A stretch of 64,000 nt of DNA from JANRKF01 sp964518725 (GCA_964518725.1 CAZFKP010000013.1:1-64000), one strand, 5' to 3'. Counted from the first letter of the stretch, positions 1 to 8,275 are shown. Numbers and translations are program-made. The notes: generated by a model from the sequence alone, not told the origin.

Positions 1-128
1 GTGGTGAAGGCCGTACGTCGGGCGGTCGCCATCCGGTGACCCCGTGGGGTAAAGGAACCAAGGGTAACAAGACCCGTTCTCGCAAAAAGAAGAACAAACT
101 CATCATCAAAAATAGGCATGGGAAATAA
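1..128 (+). CDS. rplB: 50S ribosomal protein L2, 3' end only
   Basis: This is the last 41 codons of rplB, read from base 3 to a TAA stop at 126-128; the rest lies before the window. The piece carries the L2 C-terminal signature HPVTPWG followed by the Lys/Arg-rich tail that binds 23S rRNA near the peptidyl transferase centre. It sits three bases before rpsS, as expected in the S10 operon. Confidence 0.95.
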   Translation, partial: GEGRTSGGRHPVTPWGKGTKGNKTRSRKKKNKLIIKNRHGK

Positions 129-131
129 GTC

Positions 132-419
132 ATGGCACGCTCTGTTTGGAAAGGCCCATTTGTTGATGGGTATATGTTGAAAAAAGCCGATGAGGCTCGC
201 GCTTCGGGCAAGCACACGATCATCAAAACCTGGTCGCGCCGCTCGACGATCCTGCCACAATTCATTGGCCTGACGTTTGGTGTTTACAACGGCAAGAAAT
301 TCATTCCTGTCGCGGTGAACGAAGACATGATTGGCCACAAGTTCGGTGAGTTCGCCCCGACGCGCACGTTCAACGGCCACACCCCGGCTGGTGGCGACAA
401 AAAAGCAGAGAAGAAATAG
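132..419 (+). CDS. rpsS: 30S ribosomal protein S19
   Basis: S19 is a small-subunit head protein that binds 16S rRNA with S13. The 95-residue product has the full family length and opens with the typical MARSVWKGPFVD. The GHKFGEFAPTRTF segment near residue 75 is the conserved core, followed by a Lys-rich tail. It lies between rplB and rplV in the S10 operon with only a few bases on either side, so it is cotranscribed. Confidence 0.97.
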   Translation: MARSVWKGPFVDGYMLKKADEARASGKHTIIKTWSRRSTILPQFIGLTFGVYNGKKFIPVAVNEDMIGHKFGEFAPTRTFNGHTPAGGDKKAEKK

Positions 420-426
420 GATAGTT

Positions 427-900
427 ATGGGAAAGAAAGCATTAGAACGCCAATTGGCGCCCACTGAAGCGAAAGCGGTGATTAACCGCATCCGCATCAG
501 CGCGCAGAAGCTCAACCTCGTGGCACAGATTATCCGTGGCATGAGCGTGGCTGAAGCACTCACCCAGCTTACCTTCTCGGGCAAGCGTATTTCGGATGAT
601 GTGAAAAAAGGCCTGCAATCGGCAATCGCCAACGCAGAAAATAACCACAATCTCAACGTTGATTCGCTCTATGTGAAAGAGGCGTATGTTGGCAAGAATA
701 TCGTGATGAAGCGTATGCATACGCGTGGCCGTGGCCGCTCGGCGCGTGTGTTCAAGCCATTCTCGAACCTAACGCTGATCGTTTGTGAAAGAGGCGACGA
801 GCCGGTAAAAACGAAAAAGCCTGCGGCAAAGAAAGAAGCGGCGAAGAAAGCTGGCAGCAAGCCGGAAACCGCCAGCAAAGCCAAGAAAGTAGGAGCATAA
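427..900 (+). CDS. rplV: 50S ribosomal protein L22 with Lys/Ala-rich tail
   Basis: L22 lines the peptide exit tunnel. I start it at the ATG at 427 (MGKKALERQL), just after the rpsS stop; an open frame upstream of this ATG overlaps rpsS and is not used. The product is 157 residues, longer than the usual 110-130, because a Lys/Ala-rich low-complexity tail runs from about residue 123 to the end. The core contains the tunnel-loop region KRMHTRGRGRSARV. It is followed one base later by rpsC. Confidence 0.95.
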   Translation: MGKKALERQLAPTEAKAVINRIRISAQKLNLVAQIIRGMSVAEALTQLTFSGKRISDDVKKGLQSAIANAENNHNLNVDSLYVKEAYVGKNIVMKRMHTRGRGRSARVFKPFSNLTLIVCERGDEPVKTKKPAAKKEAAKKAGSKPETASKAKKVGA

Positions 901-901
901 T

Positions 902-1594
902 ATGGGTCAGAAGGTAAACGCAATTGGCTTCCGCGTCGGCGTCAACAAACAAACGGATTCCCGTTGGTTTGCGGACAAGGACTTCGCTGACAAGCTGCAC
1001 GAAGACATTAAAATCACCAACTACATCAAAAAAAACCTGAATGCTGCCGGTGTGAGCAAGGTCATCATCGAGCGTCCGAATAAAAAGGCGACCGTGACCA
1101 TTCATACCGCTCGTCCGGGGGTTGTGATTGGCAAAAAAGGTGCCGATATCGATAAAATTAAAAAAGACATCGGCAAGTTCACCAAAGATGAGGTGAACGT
1201 CAATATTGTGCCGGTGGCCAAGCCGGAGATCGATGCAACGCTGGTCGCGGAATCGGTCGCGCAGCAGCTCGAAAAACGCGTGGCGTTCCGCCGTGCGATG
1301 AAGCGTGCCGTGCAATCCTGCCTGCGTCTTGGCGCGCAAGGGATTCGTATCAACGTGTCGGGTCGCCTCGGCGGCGCTGAGATTGCCCGCATGGAATGGT
1401 ACCGCGAAGGTCGCGTGCCGTTGCATACTCTGCGTGCTGACGTCGATTATGGCGTTGCCCGTGCAGAAACTGCGTATGGCACCATCGGCATCAAAGTGTG
1501 GATATTTAAAGGCGAAATTCTGGGTAAAGAGAAGAAAATCGCTGATGCTGCACCGATCGTTGCTGTCGAAGAATTCAAAGAAATTGGCGAGTAA
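902..1594 (+). CDS. rpsC: 30S ribosomal protein S3
   Basis: S3 forms part of the mRNA entry channel. The 230-residue protein starts MGQKVNAIGFRVG. It has a KH domain with the GxxG-type loop in RPGVVIGKKG around residues 70-80, and the C-terminal domain with SGRLGGAEIARMEWYREG, a strong S3 signature. It lies in the normal S10 operon place between rplV and rplP. Confidence 0.97.
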   Translation: MGQKVNAIGFRVGVNKQTDSRWFADKDFADKLHEDIKITNYIKKNLNAAGVSKVIIERPNKKATVTIHTARPGVVIGKKGADIDKIKKDIGKFTKDEVNVNIVPVAKPEIDATLVAESVAQQLEKRVAFRRAMKRAVQSCLRLGAQGIRINVSGRLGGAEIARMEWYREGRVPLHTLRADVDYGVARAETAYGTIGIKVWIFKGEILGKEKKIADAAPIVAVEEFKEIGE

Positions 1595-1599
1595 ATTTT

Positions 1600-2016
1600 A
1601 TGATGAGTCCTAAAAAAACCAAATACCGCAAAATGCACAAAGGCCGCATTAAAGGCGCAGCAAAGGGCGGGTATACCCTGAATTTCGGTGAATATGGCCT
1701 GAAAGCCATGCAGCCGGAGCGCATCACTGCGCGCCAGATCGAGGCGGCTCGCCGCGCCATTTCGCGCCATGTGAAACGCGTTGGTCGGATGTGGATCCGT
1801 ATTTTCCCGGATGTTCCGGTGACCCGTAAACCTGCCGAGGTGCGGATGGGTTCCGGTAAGGGGTCGGTCGAGTTCTGGGCTGCACGTGTGCAACCTGGTC
1901 GGATTATGTTCGAAATCGATGGTGTGCCAGAAGCGGTAGCGCGTGAGGCGTTTGACCGCGCTTCGGCCAAACTGCCGATCAAAACTAAATTCATCAAACG
2001 TCAGGCAGAAGGCTAA
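1600..2016 (+). CDS. rplP: 50S ribosomal protein L16
   Basis: L16 sits near the A-site tRNA elbow of the large subunit. The 138-residue product begins MMSPKKTKYRKMHKGR, matching the family start MLSPKRTKFRKxHKGR, so the first of two adjacent ATG codons (1600) is preferred. Later signatures are RVWIRIFPD-like WIRIFPDVPVT and GKGSVEFWAA. It precedes rpmC by four bases. Confidence 0.97.
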   Translation: MMSPKKTKYRKMHKGRIKGAAKGGYTLNFGEYGLKAMQPERITARQIEAARRAISRHVKRVGRMWIRIFPDVPVTRKPAEVRMGSGKGSVEFWAARVQPGRIMFEIDGVPEAVAREAFDRASAKLPIKTKFIKRQAEG

Positions 2017-2020
2017 GTTT

Positions 2021-2275
2021 ATGAAAATCAATGAATTACGTGGAAAAGCGAAGGAAGATCTGGCCGAGCTGGTCGTGGCTTCCAAAAAAGAGTTGTTTAA
2101 CCTGCGTATGCAGGCGGCAACCGGCGCACTCGCAACGCCGGGGCGTTTCAAAGATGTGAAGAAAACCATTGCCCGTGCAAAAACGCTCTTGAACGAACAA
2201 GGGAAAACAGGTAAAAACCCCGCTCCTAAAAAAGCGGCGGCAACGAAAACTGCCAGCAAATCGAAAAAAGGATAG
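2021..2275 (+). CDS. rpmC: 50S ribosomal protein L29 with Lys/Ala tail
   Basis: L29 lies at the exit-tunnel rim and helps recruit trigger factor and SRP. The start is the ATG at 2021 (MKINELRGK); the frame is open further upstream but that part overlaps rplP. The family core of about 65 residues (KKELFNLRMQAATG) is followed by roughly 18 extra residues rich in Lys and Ala, giving 84 in all. It sits between rplP and rpsQ. Confidence 0.94.
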   Translation: MKINELRGKAKEDLAELVVASKKELFNLRMQAATGALATPGRFKDVKKTIARAKTLLNEQGKTGKNPAPKKAAATKTASKSKKG

Positions 2276-2278
2276 TTC

Positions 2279-2509
2279 ATGCCAAGGCGCGTATTACAAG
2301 GCACTGTAGTCAGTGATAAAATGGAAAAAACTGTTGTAGTTCAGGTGGATCGACGTATGTCTCACCCGATCTACAAAAAGACGATTCAGCGCTCAAAAAA
2401 ATATGCGGCGCACGATGAAGAAGGTCGTTTCAAAATGGGCGATGTGGTGCAGATTATCGAATCGGCACCTATCTCCAAAACGAAGCGCTGGAAAGTGGTG
2501 TACGAATAA
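2279..2509 (+). CDS. rpsQ: 30S ribosomal protein S17
   Basis: S17 is a primary 16S rRNA binding protein with an OB fold. The 76-residue protein begins MPRRVLQGTVVSDKMEKTVV, the classic S17 opening, and contains HDEEGRFKMGDVVQI. It starts three bases after rpmC. The 35-base gap before rplN holds a short dyad (2515-2525) and an 8-base direct repeat, but no promoter that I can defend. Confidence 0.97.
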   Translation: MPRRVLQGTVVSDKMEKTVVVQVDRRMSHPIYKKTIQRSKKYAAHDEEGRFKMGDVVQIIESAPISKTKRWKVVYE

Positions 2510-2544
2510 ATAGTGGTCAGTGACCGGTGGTCAGAAGGTAAGTT

Positions 2545-2913
2545 ATGATACAACAACAAAGTAATTTAGAAGTCGCAGATAATTCCGGTGCACGCCGCGT
2601 GATGTGCATCAAGGTTCTCGGCGGCTCGAAACGTAAATTTGCCAGCGTGGGCGATGTGATCGTCGTGTCGGTCAAGGAAGCGATCCCGCGCGGTAAAGTT
2701 AAAAAAGGTGAAGTGCATCGTGCCGTGATTGTGCGTACCAAGCGTGACATTCACCGTCCGGATGGGTCGACCATTCGCTTCGATAAAAATGCAGCCGTGC
2801 TGGTTTCCAAGCAGAACGAGCCGATCGGCACTCGTATTTTTGGCCCGGTGACCCGCGAGCTCCGCGCAAAATCCTTCATGAAAATCGTGAGCCTGGCTCC
2901 AGAGGTATTGTAA
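2545..2913 (+). CDS. rplN: 50S ribosomal protein L14
   Basis: L14 helps form intersubunit bridges and is the docking site of RsfS. The 122-residue product is exactly family length. Signatures are MIQQQSNLEVADNSGARRVMC at the start, and FDKNAAVLV and GTRIFGPVTRELR later. It is the first gene of the classical spc operon, but here no break from the upstream S10 genes is visible. Confidence 0.97.
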   Translation: MIQQQSNLEVADNSGARRVMCIKVLGGSKRKFASVGDVIVVSVKEAIPRGKVKKGEVHRAVIVRTKRDIHRPDGSTIRFDKNAAVLVSKQNEPIGTRIFGPVTRELRAKSFMKIVSLAPEVL

Positions 2914-2914
2914 T

Positions 2915-3247
2915 ATGACGAATAAACTCAAAGTAAAAAAAGGCGACGAAGTGGTTGTGCTTGCCGGTAAAGACAAGGGCAAGAAAGGCGCAATCCTCAA
3001 AGTCATCGTTGATGAGCGCCGCGTGCTTGTGGCTGGCATCAACAAAGTGAAACGCCACACCAAGCCGGGTCGCGATGGCGCCGGTGGCATTATCGAAAAA
3101 GAAGCGCCGTTGCACGTATCAAACGTTGCGCTGGTGGACAAGAAAACCGGTAAACCAACCCGCGTTGGCTACAAAACTTTAAACGATGGAACGAAGGTGC
3201 GTGTCGCCAAGCGTTCGGGAGAAACGATCAATGGCCCAAGGAACTAA
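2915..3247 (+). CDS. rplX: 50S ribosomal protein L24
   Basis: L24 is an assembly initiator of the large subunit. The 110-residue protein carries the KOW motif near the N-terminus (KKGDEVVVLAGKDKGKKG) and the typical VNKVKRHTKP-like INKVKRHTKP stretch. It begins one base after the rplN stop, which suggests translational coupling. The stop at 3247 lies just upstream of the rplE ribosome binding site. Confidence 0.96.
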   Translation: MTNKLKVKKGDEVVVLAGKDKGKKGAILKVIVDERRVLVAGINKVKRHTKPGRDGAGGIIEKEAPLHVSNVALVDKKTGKPTRVGYKTLNDGTKVRVAKRSGETINGPRN

Positions 3248-3251
3248 GAAT

Positions 3252-3821
3252 ATGGCATCCGCCGCTAAAAAAGAGGGCTATACGCCACGCTTGCAGGCTG
3301 AATATGAAAGCAGCGTGCGCGCTGCGCTGCAGAAGCAGTTCAACTACAAAAACCCGATGCAGGTGCCGAAGATTGAGAAAATCGTCATCAACATGGGCGT
3401 AGGCGAAGTAGTCAACGACAGCAAAATTATCAATGCCGCCGTGACTGACTTGGCAGCGATCGCTGGTCAGAAACCGGTGACGACCAAGGCAAAAAAAGCG
3501 ATCGCTGGCTTTAAGCTGCGCGAAAACCTTGCTATTGGCTGCAAGGTAACGCTCCGCAAGCAAAAAATGTATGAGTTCCTGGATCGCCTGATCAATACCG
3601 CCCTTCCACGCGTGCGGGACTTCCGTGGCGTCAATCCGAAAAGCTTCGATGGTCGTGGCAACTACGCGCTTGGCCTGAAAGAGCAGCTCGTATTCCCGGA
3701 AATCAATTACGATAAAATCGATCAGGTGCGCGGGATGGATATCATCATCGTGACCACCGCCAAGACCGACGATGAGGCGCGCGCGCTTCTGACTGCTTTC
3801 AACATGCCCTTTATTAAATAG
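3252..3821 (+). CDS. rplE: 50S ribosomal protein L5
   Basis: L5 binds 5S rRNA and contacts P-site tRNA. I choose the ATG at 3252 (MASAAKKEGY) because an AAGGA sequence lies about 8 bases upstream. The in-frame ATG at 3231 would overlap rplX and has no such site. The product is 189 residues, close to the usual 180. Signatures are KIVINMGVGE, KAIAGFKLREN and the C-terminal DIIIVTTAKTDDEARALL. Confidence 0.94.
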   Translation: MASAAKKEGYTPRLQAEYESSVRAALQKQFNYKNPMQVPKIEKIVINMGVGEVVNDSKIINAAVTDLAAIAGQKPVTTKAKKAIAGFKLRENLAIGCKVTLRKQKMYEFLDRLINTALPRVRDFRGVNPKSFDGRGNYALGLKEQLVFPEINYDKIDQVRGMDIIIVTTAKTDDEARALLTAFNMPFIK

Positions 3822-3829
3822 GACGAATC

Positions 3830-4135
3830 ATGGCAAAACTGAGTTCCATCAACAAAAACAACCGCCGCGCTGCAATGACCAAGCGTGATGCGGAAAAGCG
3901 CGCCGCCCTCAAGGCGGTGATCATGAACAAAGAGCTCCCGATTGAAGATCGCATGGACGCGCAGTTCAAATTGTCGCGCATGCCGCGCAATGCTTCGAAA
4001 GTCCGCGTGCGTAACCGTTGCGAACTCACCGGCCGTGCCCGTGGCACGTACCGTAAATTTAAACTGTCGCGTATCAAATTGCGCGAACTTGGTTCGTTCG
4101 GTCGTATCCCCGGCCTCACCAAGTCGAGCTGGTAG
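3830..4135 (+). CDS. rpsN: 30S ribosomal protein S14 (zinc-free type)
   Basis: S14 is a small-subunit head protein. At 101 residues this is the long form without the CxxC pairs of the zinc-binding type. The C-terminal half shows RNRCELTGRARGTYRKF and GRIPGLTKSSW, the S14 signature. It is flanked closely by rplE and rpsH in the spc order. Confidence 0.97.
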   Translation: MAKLSSINKNNRRAAMTKRDAEKRAALKAVIMNKELPIEDRMDAQFKLSRMPRNASKVRVRNRCELTGRARGTYRKFKLSRIKLRELGSFGRIPGLTKSSW

Positions 4136-4144
4136 GAGAGAATT

Positions 4145-4543
4145 ATGTCGATGAACTATCGCCTTGCAGATCTGCTTGCACAAATCAAGAACGGCCAGTC
4201 GGCTCGCCTTGCGAAAATCACCGTGCAGTACACCCGCTTCCTTGCGGATGTGTGCAATGTACTTAAAGACGAGGGCTACATTGAGGAAGCCCTGAAAGTG
4301 GAGGCTGGAAAAAATAAGTACAGCCTCGAAATCACACTCAAATATTTTGAAGGTGATCGCGTTATTAAAAAAGCCGAATGCGTTTCCAAGCCGGGGCGCC
4401 GCGTCTATGCCGAGATTGGCAAATTGCCGAAGCACAGTAACGGCCTTGGCATCTCCATCCTTTCCACGTCGAAAGGGGTGATGTCGGATTTCGCGGCTCG
4501 CCAGGCCAATGTTGGCGGCGAAGTATTATGTACTGTATTCTAG
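4145..4543 (+). CDS. rpsH: 30S ribosomal protein S8
   Basis: S8 binds the central domain of 16S rRNA and in many bacteria represses the spc operon by binding its mRNA. The 132-residue protein has NYRLADLLAQIKNGQ at the start and SKPGRRVY plus the C-terminal GLGISILSTSKGVMSD signature. ATG at 4145 and ATG at 4151 are both possible starts; a GGAGAG site precedes the first. Confidence 0.97.
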   Translation: MSMNYRLADLLAQIKNGQSARLAKITVQYTRFLADVCNVLKDEGYIEEALKVEAGKNKYSLEITLKYFEGDRVIKKAECVSKPGRRVYAEIGKLPKHSNGLGISILSTSKGVMSDFAARQANVGGEVLCTVF

Positions 4544-4552
4544 GAGTAAGCC

Positions 4553-5089
4553 ATGTCTCGTGTAGGTAAACAGCCCATTGCCATTCCGTCCGGTGTCACC
4601 GTGACGCTGTCGCCGAAGGAAATTTCGGTAAAAGGCGGCAAAGGCGAACTGAAGTCACCGCTTACGGCGGATGTTAAGGTTGAAGTGAAAGACAATAAAG
4701 TGCTGGTGATGCCAGTGGATAAAGCCGATCCGCGCTCGCGTGCGATGTGGGGAACGACCCGCAACAACGTGGCGGGTATGGTAAAAGGCGTATCGGATGG
4801 TTTTACCACCAAGCTGGAGATTCAGGGCGTTGGTTACCGCGCTTCGGCCGACAAGAACTACCTGTCGATCTCACTAGGGTTCTCGCACGAAATCAAATAT
4901 GCGATTCCTGCGGGTATCAGCATCACGGTGGAGAAGCAAACCTCCATCGCCATTTCCGGCTTCGATAAGCGCGTGGTCGGTCAAGTGGCGTCGGAAATTC
5001 GTGCGCTGCGTAAACCTGAGCCTTATAAAGGCAAGGGTGTGCGCTATGAAGGCGAGTATATCCGTCGCAAAGAAGGCAAGAAGAAATAA
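4553..5089 (+). CDS. rplF: 50S ribosomal protein L6
   Basis: L6 lies near the factor-binding site of the large subunit. The 178-residue product has the usual two repeated domains: MSRVGKQPIAIPSGV at the start, MWGTTRNNVAGMVKGV in the first domain and RKPEPYKGKGVRYEGE at the C-terminal signature. A GGAGTAAGCC ribosome binding site precedes the ATG. A 47-base gap with no clear signal separates it from rplR. Confidence 0.97.
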   Translation: MSRVGKQPIAIPSGVTVTLSPKEISVKGGKGELKSPLTADVKVEVKDNKVLVMPVDKADPRSRAMWGTTRNNVAGMVKGVSDGFTTKLEIQGVGYRASADKNYLSISLGFSHEIKYAIPAGISITVEKQTSIAISGFDKRVVGQVASEIRALRKPEPYKGKGVRYEGEYIRRKEGKKK

Positions 5090-5136
5090 TCCGTAGATGG
5101 GCGCAAAAACGTCCGTCGCTATTAAAGGAAGAAGTT

Positions 5137-5508
5137 ATGAGTCAGGCAGTAAAATCTAAAGCGCTCGCGGCACGCCGCAAAGAACGCATCCGCCTCCAGA
5201 TCCGCGACAAGGCCAACGGCCGTGTGCGTCTGTCGGTGTTCCGTTCGGGGAAACACATCTACGCGCAGCTGATTGACGATGTAAAAGGCGCAACGCTTGC
5301 CGCCGCTTCCACCCTCGACAAAGACCTGAAGGGTCAGGTGAAGTCGGCCTCTACCGTTGAGGCAGCCAAAGCTGTTGGCAGCGCGATCGCCAAAAAAGCA
5401 AAAGAAGCCAAGGTCAAGGACGTTGTGTTTGACCGTGGTGGCTACCTGTTCCATGGCCGCGTGAAAGCGCTGGCCGATGCGGCGCGTGAAAACGGCCTCT
5501 CATTCTAA
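5137..5508 (+). CDS. rplR: 50S ribosomal protein L18
   Basis: L18 brings 5S rRNA into the large subunit together with L5. The 123-residue protein shows RLSVFRSGKHIYAQLIDD in the middle and the C-terminal VVFDRGGYLFHGRVKALADAAREN signature (split here into VVFDRGGYLFHG and ALADAAREN). A GGAAGAAGTT site precedes the ATG. Confidence 0.97.
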   Translation: MSQAVKSKALAARRKERIRLQIRDKANGRVRLSVFRSGKHIYAQLIDDVKGATLAAASTLDKDLKGQVKSASTVEAAKAVGSAIAKKAKEAKVKDVVFDRGGYLFHGRVKALADAARENGLSF

Positions 5509-5533
5509 TAATTCATCAGTAAGGTTTAAAACA

Positions 5534-6100
5534 ATGGCTCGTGATCAACGTAATGAACAAAAACCCCGCGAAGAAGGCAGCGACCTGATCGATAAGCTGG
5601 TTTCCATCAACCGCGTGGCCAAAACCGTGAAAGGTGGTCGTCGTTTCGGCTTCGCCGCACTGGTCGTGGTCGGCGATGGCAAAGGCCGCGTGGGCTATGG
5701 CACTGGCAAGGCAAAAGAAGTTTCCGATGCGATGAAAAAAGCGCTCGACGACGCGAAAAAATCCATGGTGCGTATTCCGCTGCGCGAAGGCCGCACTATC
5801 CACCACGATGCTTACGGCCGCTACGGCGCAGGCAAAGTGATGATCCGCACGGCGCCAACCGGTACCGGTATCATTGCCGGCGGCCCAATGCGTGCCGTGT
5901 TTGAAGCGCTCGGTGTTCAGGACGTGGTAGCCAAATCAGTCGGCACCAGCAACCCACACAACATGCTGAAAGCAACCTTTGCTGCACTTCAGGACATTCG
6001 TTCCCCTCGTGCAGTTGCTGCAAAACGCGGCAAAAAAGTGGGTGACATTGTGGAGCGCCGTGAGGGCATTTCGCAAGAGAAAAAAGCGGTAGCAGAGTAA
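5534..6100 (+). CDS. rpsE: 30S ribosomal protein S5
   Basis: S5 guards translational accuracy and lies at the mRNA entry channel. The start is the ATG at 5534 (MARDQRNEQ); open frame before this overlaps rplR. The product is 188 residues. The N-terminal domain has KTVKGGRRFGFAALVVVGD, the C-terminal domain GTGIIAGGPMRAVFEALG. A short basic and acidic tail follows the family core. Confidence 0.96.
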   Translation: MARDQRNEQKPREEGSDLIDKLVSINRVAKTVKGGRRFGFAALVVVGDGKGRVGYGTGKAKEVSDAMKKALDDAKKSMVRIPLREGRTIHHDAYGRYGAGKVMIRTAPTGTGIIAGGPMRAVFEALGVQDVVAKSVGTSNPHNMLKATFAALQDIRSPRAVAAKRGKKVGDIVERREGISQEKKAVAE

Positions 6101-6110
6101 GGATCAGACT

Positions 6111-6389
6111 ATGACCGAGACAGCAAAAAAAGCGGCGAAAGCGCCGGCAAAACCAAAAGCGGACAAGGCAGCGAAACCTGCGGCGGCGAAAGCTAAAAAA
6201 GTTGCGGGCGATAAAGGCACCGTGACGGTGACCCAGATGGTCGGCACCATTGCCCGCCAGGCGGATCAGCTCGCGACCCTGAAAGGCTTAGGCCTCGGCA
6301 AGCGCCACCGCACCCGCACGCTGGAAGACACTCCTTCCGTACGCGGCATGATTTACAAAGTTCGCCATCTGGTGAAAGTACAAGCATAG
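6111..6389 (+). CDS. rpmD: 50S ribosomal protein L30 with N-terminal extension
   Basis: L30 is a small large-subunit protein, normally about 60 residues. Here residues 1-35 are an Ala/Lys-rich low-complexity extension, and the family core starts near GTVTVTQMVGTIAR and ends LVKVQA. The total is 92 residues. The core signature LKGLGLGKRHRTRTLEDTP is present. The extension may add rRNA contacts; that is inference. It sits between rpsE and rplO as usual. Confidence 0.95.
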   Translation: MTETAKKAAKAPAKPKADKAAKPAAAKAKKVAGDKGTVTVTQMVGTIARQADQLATLKGLGLGKRHRTRTLEDTPSVRGMIYKVRHLVKVQA

Positions 6390-6397
6390 GATTTTTT

Positions 6398-6871
6398 ATG
6401 AAACTGAACGAAATCAAAGATAACAAAGGCGCTCGCAAAGGCCGTATCCGCGTCGGTCGCGGTATCGGTTCGTCGAAAGGCAAAACTGCTGGCCGTGGCG
6501 GCAAAGGCCAGACGGCGCGTACCGGTGTGGCCATCAACGGCTTCGAAGGTGGTCAAACACCAATCCATCGCCGCTTGCCGAAGCGTGGCTTCAATAACTA
6601 CACCCGCGTGGAATTCGACACGGTGAATACCGGCGACATCGAAAAAGCGGTGATTGCTGGCAAGCTTTCGGCCAAGGATACGATTGACATGGCGGCGCTG
6701 AAAAAAGCCGGCCTGATTCGGAATGCTTCGGTGAATGTTAAGTTGCTGGCTAAAGGCGAGATCAAAGCGAAAGTGAAACTTTCGGTGTGCGCGGCGTCGG
6801 CTTCGGCGAAAGTTGCGGTTGAAAAAGCCGGTGGCGAAGTGACCATGAAATCAGATAGCGCTGCGGCGTAG
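6398..6871 (+). CDS. rplO: 50S ribosomal protein L15
   Basis: L15 is a late assembly protein of the large subunit. The 157-residue product has the Gly/Arg-rich N-terminal half (RVGRGIGSSKGKTAGRGG) followed by GQTPIHRRLPKRGF, both diagnostic, and a C-terminal globular part ending in an Ala-rich tail. A hairpin lies in the gap before secY. Confidence 0.97.
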   Translation: MKLNEIKDNKGARKGRIRVGRGIGSSKGKTAGRGGKGQTARTGVAINGFEGGQTPIHRRLPKRGFNNYTRVEFDTVNTGDIEKAVIAGKLSAKDTIDMAALKKAGLIRNASVNVKLLAKGEIKAKVKLSVCAASASAKVAVEKAGGEVTMKSDSAAA

Positions 6872-6881
6872 TTTCTGCTAT

Positions 6882-6900
6882 CCCGGGCACTCCCGGGTTT
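6882..6900 (+). other. short GC hairpin between rplO and secY
   Basis: Two CCCGGG hexamers (6882-6887 and 6892-6897) separated by CACT can pair as a six-base stem, followed by only three T residues. This is too weak for a strong terminator, and secY-adk downstream shows no clear promoter. A partial attenuator or an mRNA processing site is more plausible. The call is structural only. Confidence 0.35.
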
Positions 6901-6931
6901 CACTTTGATTTCGACACAGGAAAAATAAAAC

Positions 6932-8275
6932 ATGTCCTCAGCCGCTGAACGCCTTGCCGCCAATATGAATTTCGGAGTATTTACGCGTGCGACGGAGCTA
7001 AAAAAGCGCCTGTGGTTTGTCTTGCTTGCGCTGATTGTTTACCGCATTGGCGCGCACGTGCCGGTTCCCGGCATCGACCCGCACATCATGGAAGAAATTT
7101 TCCAGAAACACCAAGGCGGCGTGCTTGGCATGTTCAACATGCTTTCCGGTGGCGCGCTCGGACGCATGACGGTGTTTGCGCTGGCGGTAATGCCGTACAT
7201 TTCGGCGTCGATCATTGTGCAAATCCTCTCTTTTGCGCTGCCGTCGCTGGCGGCACTCAAAAAAGAAGGTGAGGCGGGGCGCCGTAAAATCAACCAATAC
7301 ACCCGCTATGGCACGGTGGTACTCGCCGCATTTCAGGGCTATGGAATTGCGGTTGGCCTTGAAAGCATGACCGGCTCCAAGGGTTCGGCAGTGATCGACC
7401 CCGGGTTTTTCTTCCGCTTTTCGACGACGGTAACGCTGGTTGGCGGCACCATGTTCCTGATGTGGCTTGGCGAGCAGATCACGGCACGCGGCATTGGCAA
7501 TGGCATTTCGCTCATCATTTTCACCGGGATTGTCGCCGGGCTTCCGCTCGCCATCGGCCAGACCTTTGAATTGGGGCGCACGGGGGTGATGTCAACGCCG
7601 TTCATTCTGTTCATCATGACGGCGGTTATCTTCCTGATCGCGCTGATCGTATTCATGGAGCGGGCGCAGCGGCGGTTGCTGATCCAGTATCCCAAGCGTC
7701 AGGTTGGTAATAAAATGTATGGCGGCGAGTCGAACTACCTGCCGCTGAAAGTCAATACGGCTGGTGTAATTCCTCCGATTTTTGCAAGTTCGCTCTTGCT
7801 CTTCCCGCTGACCATTGCCGGATTTAATTCGGCCGGTGGGCCTGAGTGGCTGCGCGCAATCAGCAGCTACCTCGCGCATGGCCAGCCGCTCTATATTGCG
7901 CTCTATGTTGCGCTGATCGTGTTTTTTAGCTTTTTCTACACCTCGATTATGTTCAACCCGCAGGAAAATGCTGATAACCTGAAAAAGAATGGTGGCTTCA
8001 TCGCCGGCATCCGCCCTGGCACCCAGACAGCGGATTATTTTGATTATGTTGTCACTCGCCTGACCGTGATCGGCGCGGCGTACCTGTCATTTGTCTGTGT
8101 ACTGCCGGAGATTTTTGTAGCGAAATACGCCGTGCCGTTCCAGCTTGGTGGCACGGGGCTGCTCATCGTGGTGAACGTGGTCATCGATTTCGTGACTCAG
8201 GTGCAATCGCATCTCTTCGCGCACCAATATGAAGGGCTGATTAAGAAAGCCAAGCTGAAAGGTCGCCTGAAATGA
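6932..8275 (+). CDS. secY: Preprotein translocase subunit SecY
   Basis: SecY is the channel of the SecYEG translocon in the inner membrane. The 447-residue product has about ten hydrophobic segments. Signatures are YRIGAHVPVPGI in TM1, MPYISASIIVQIL in TM2, the cytosolic loop with QYPKRQVGNKMYGGESNYLPLK (in two parts: QYPKRQVGNKMYGG, SNYLPLK) and the C-terminal GIRPGTQTADYFDYV. A GGAAAA site precedes the ATG. It overlaps adk by four bases (ATGA), indicating translational coupling, the usual arrangement at the end of the spc operon. Confidence 0.98.
   Translation: MSSAAERLAANMNFGVFTRATELKKRLWFVLLALIVYRIGAHVPVPGIDPHIMEEIFQKHQGGVLGMFNMLSGGALGRMTVFALAVMPYISASIIVQILSFALPSLAALKKEGEAGRRKINQYTRYGTVVLAAFQGYGIAVGLESMTGSKGSAVIDPGFFFRFSTTVTLVGGTMFLMWLGEQITARGIGNGISLIIFTGIVAGLPLAIGQTFELGRTGVMSTPFILFIMTAVIFLIALIVFMERAQRRLLIQYPKRQVGNKMYGGESNYLPLKVNTAGVIPPIFASSLLLFPLTIAGFNSAGGPEWLRAISSYLAHGQPLYIALYVALIVFFSFFYTSIMFNPQENADNLKKNGGFIAGIRPGTQTADYFDYVVTRLTVIGAAYLSFVCVLPEIFVAKYAVPFQLGGTGLLIVVNVVIDFVTQVQSHLFAHQYEGLIKKAKLKGRLK

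Noticed and set aside
2510..2544. Dyad and direct repeat between rpsQ and rplN as an operator
   Set aside because: The dyad (2515-2525) is only 11 bases and the GTGGTCAG repeat (2513-2520, 2527-2534) is short. Both may be chance in a 35-base spacer within an operon.
6882..6900. CCCGGG hairpin before secY as a true terminator
   Set aside because: The stem has six pairs and only three T residues follow, while secY-adk lack a clear promoter of their own.
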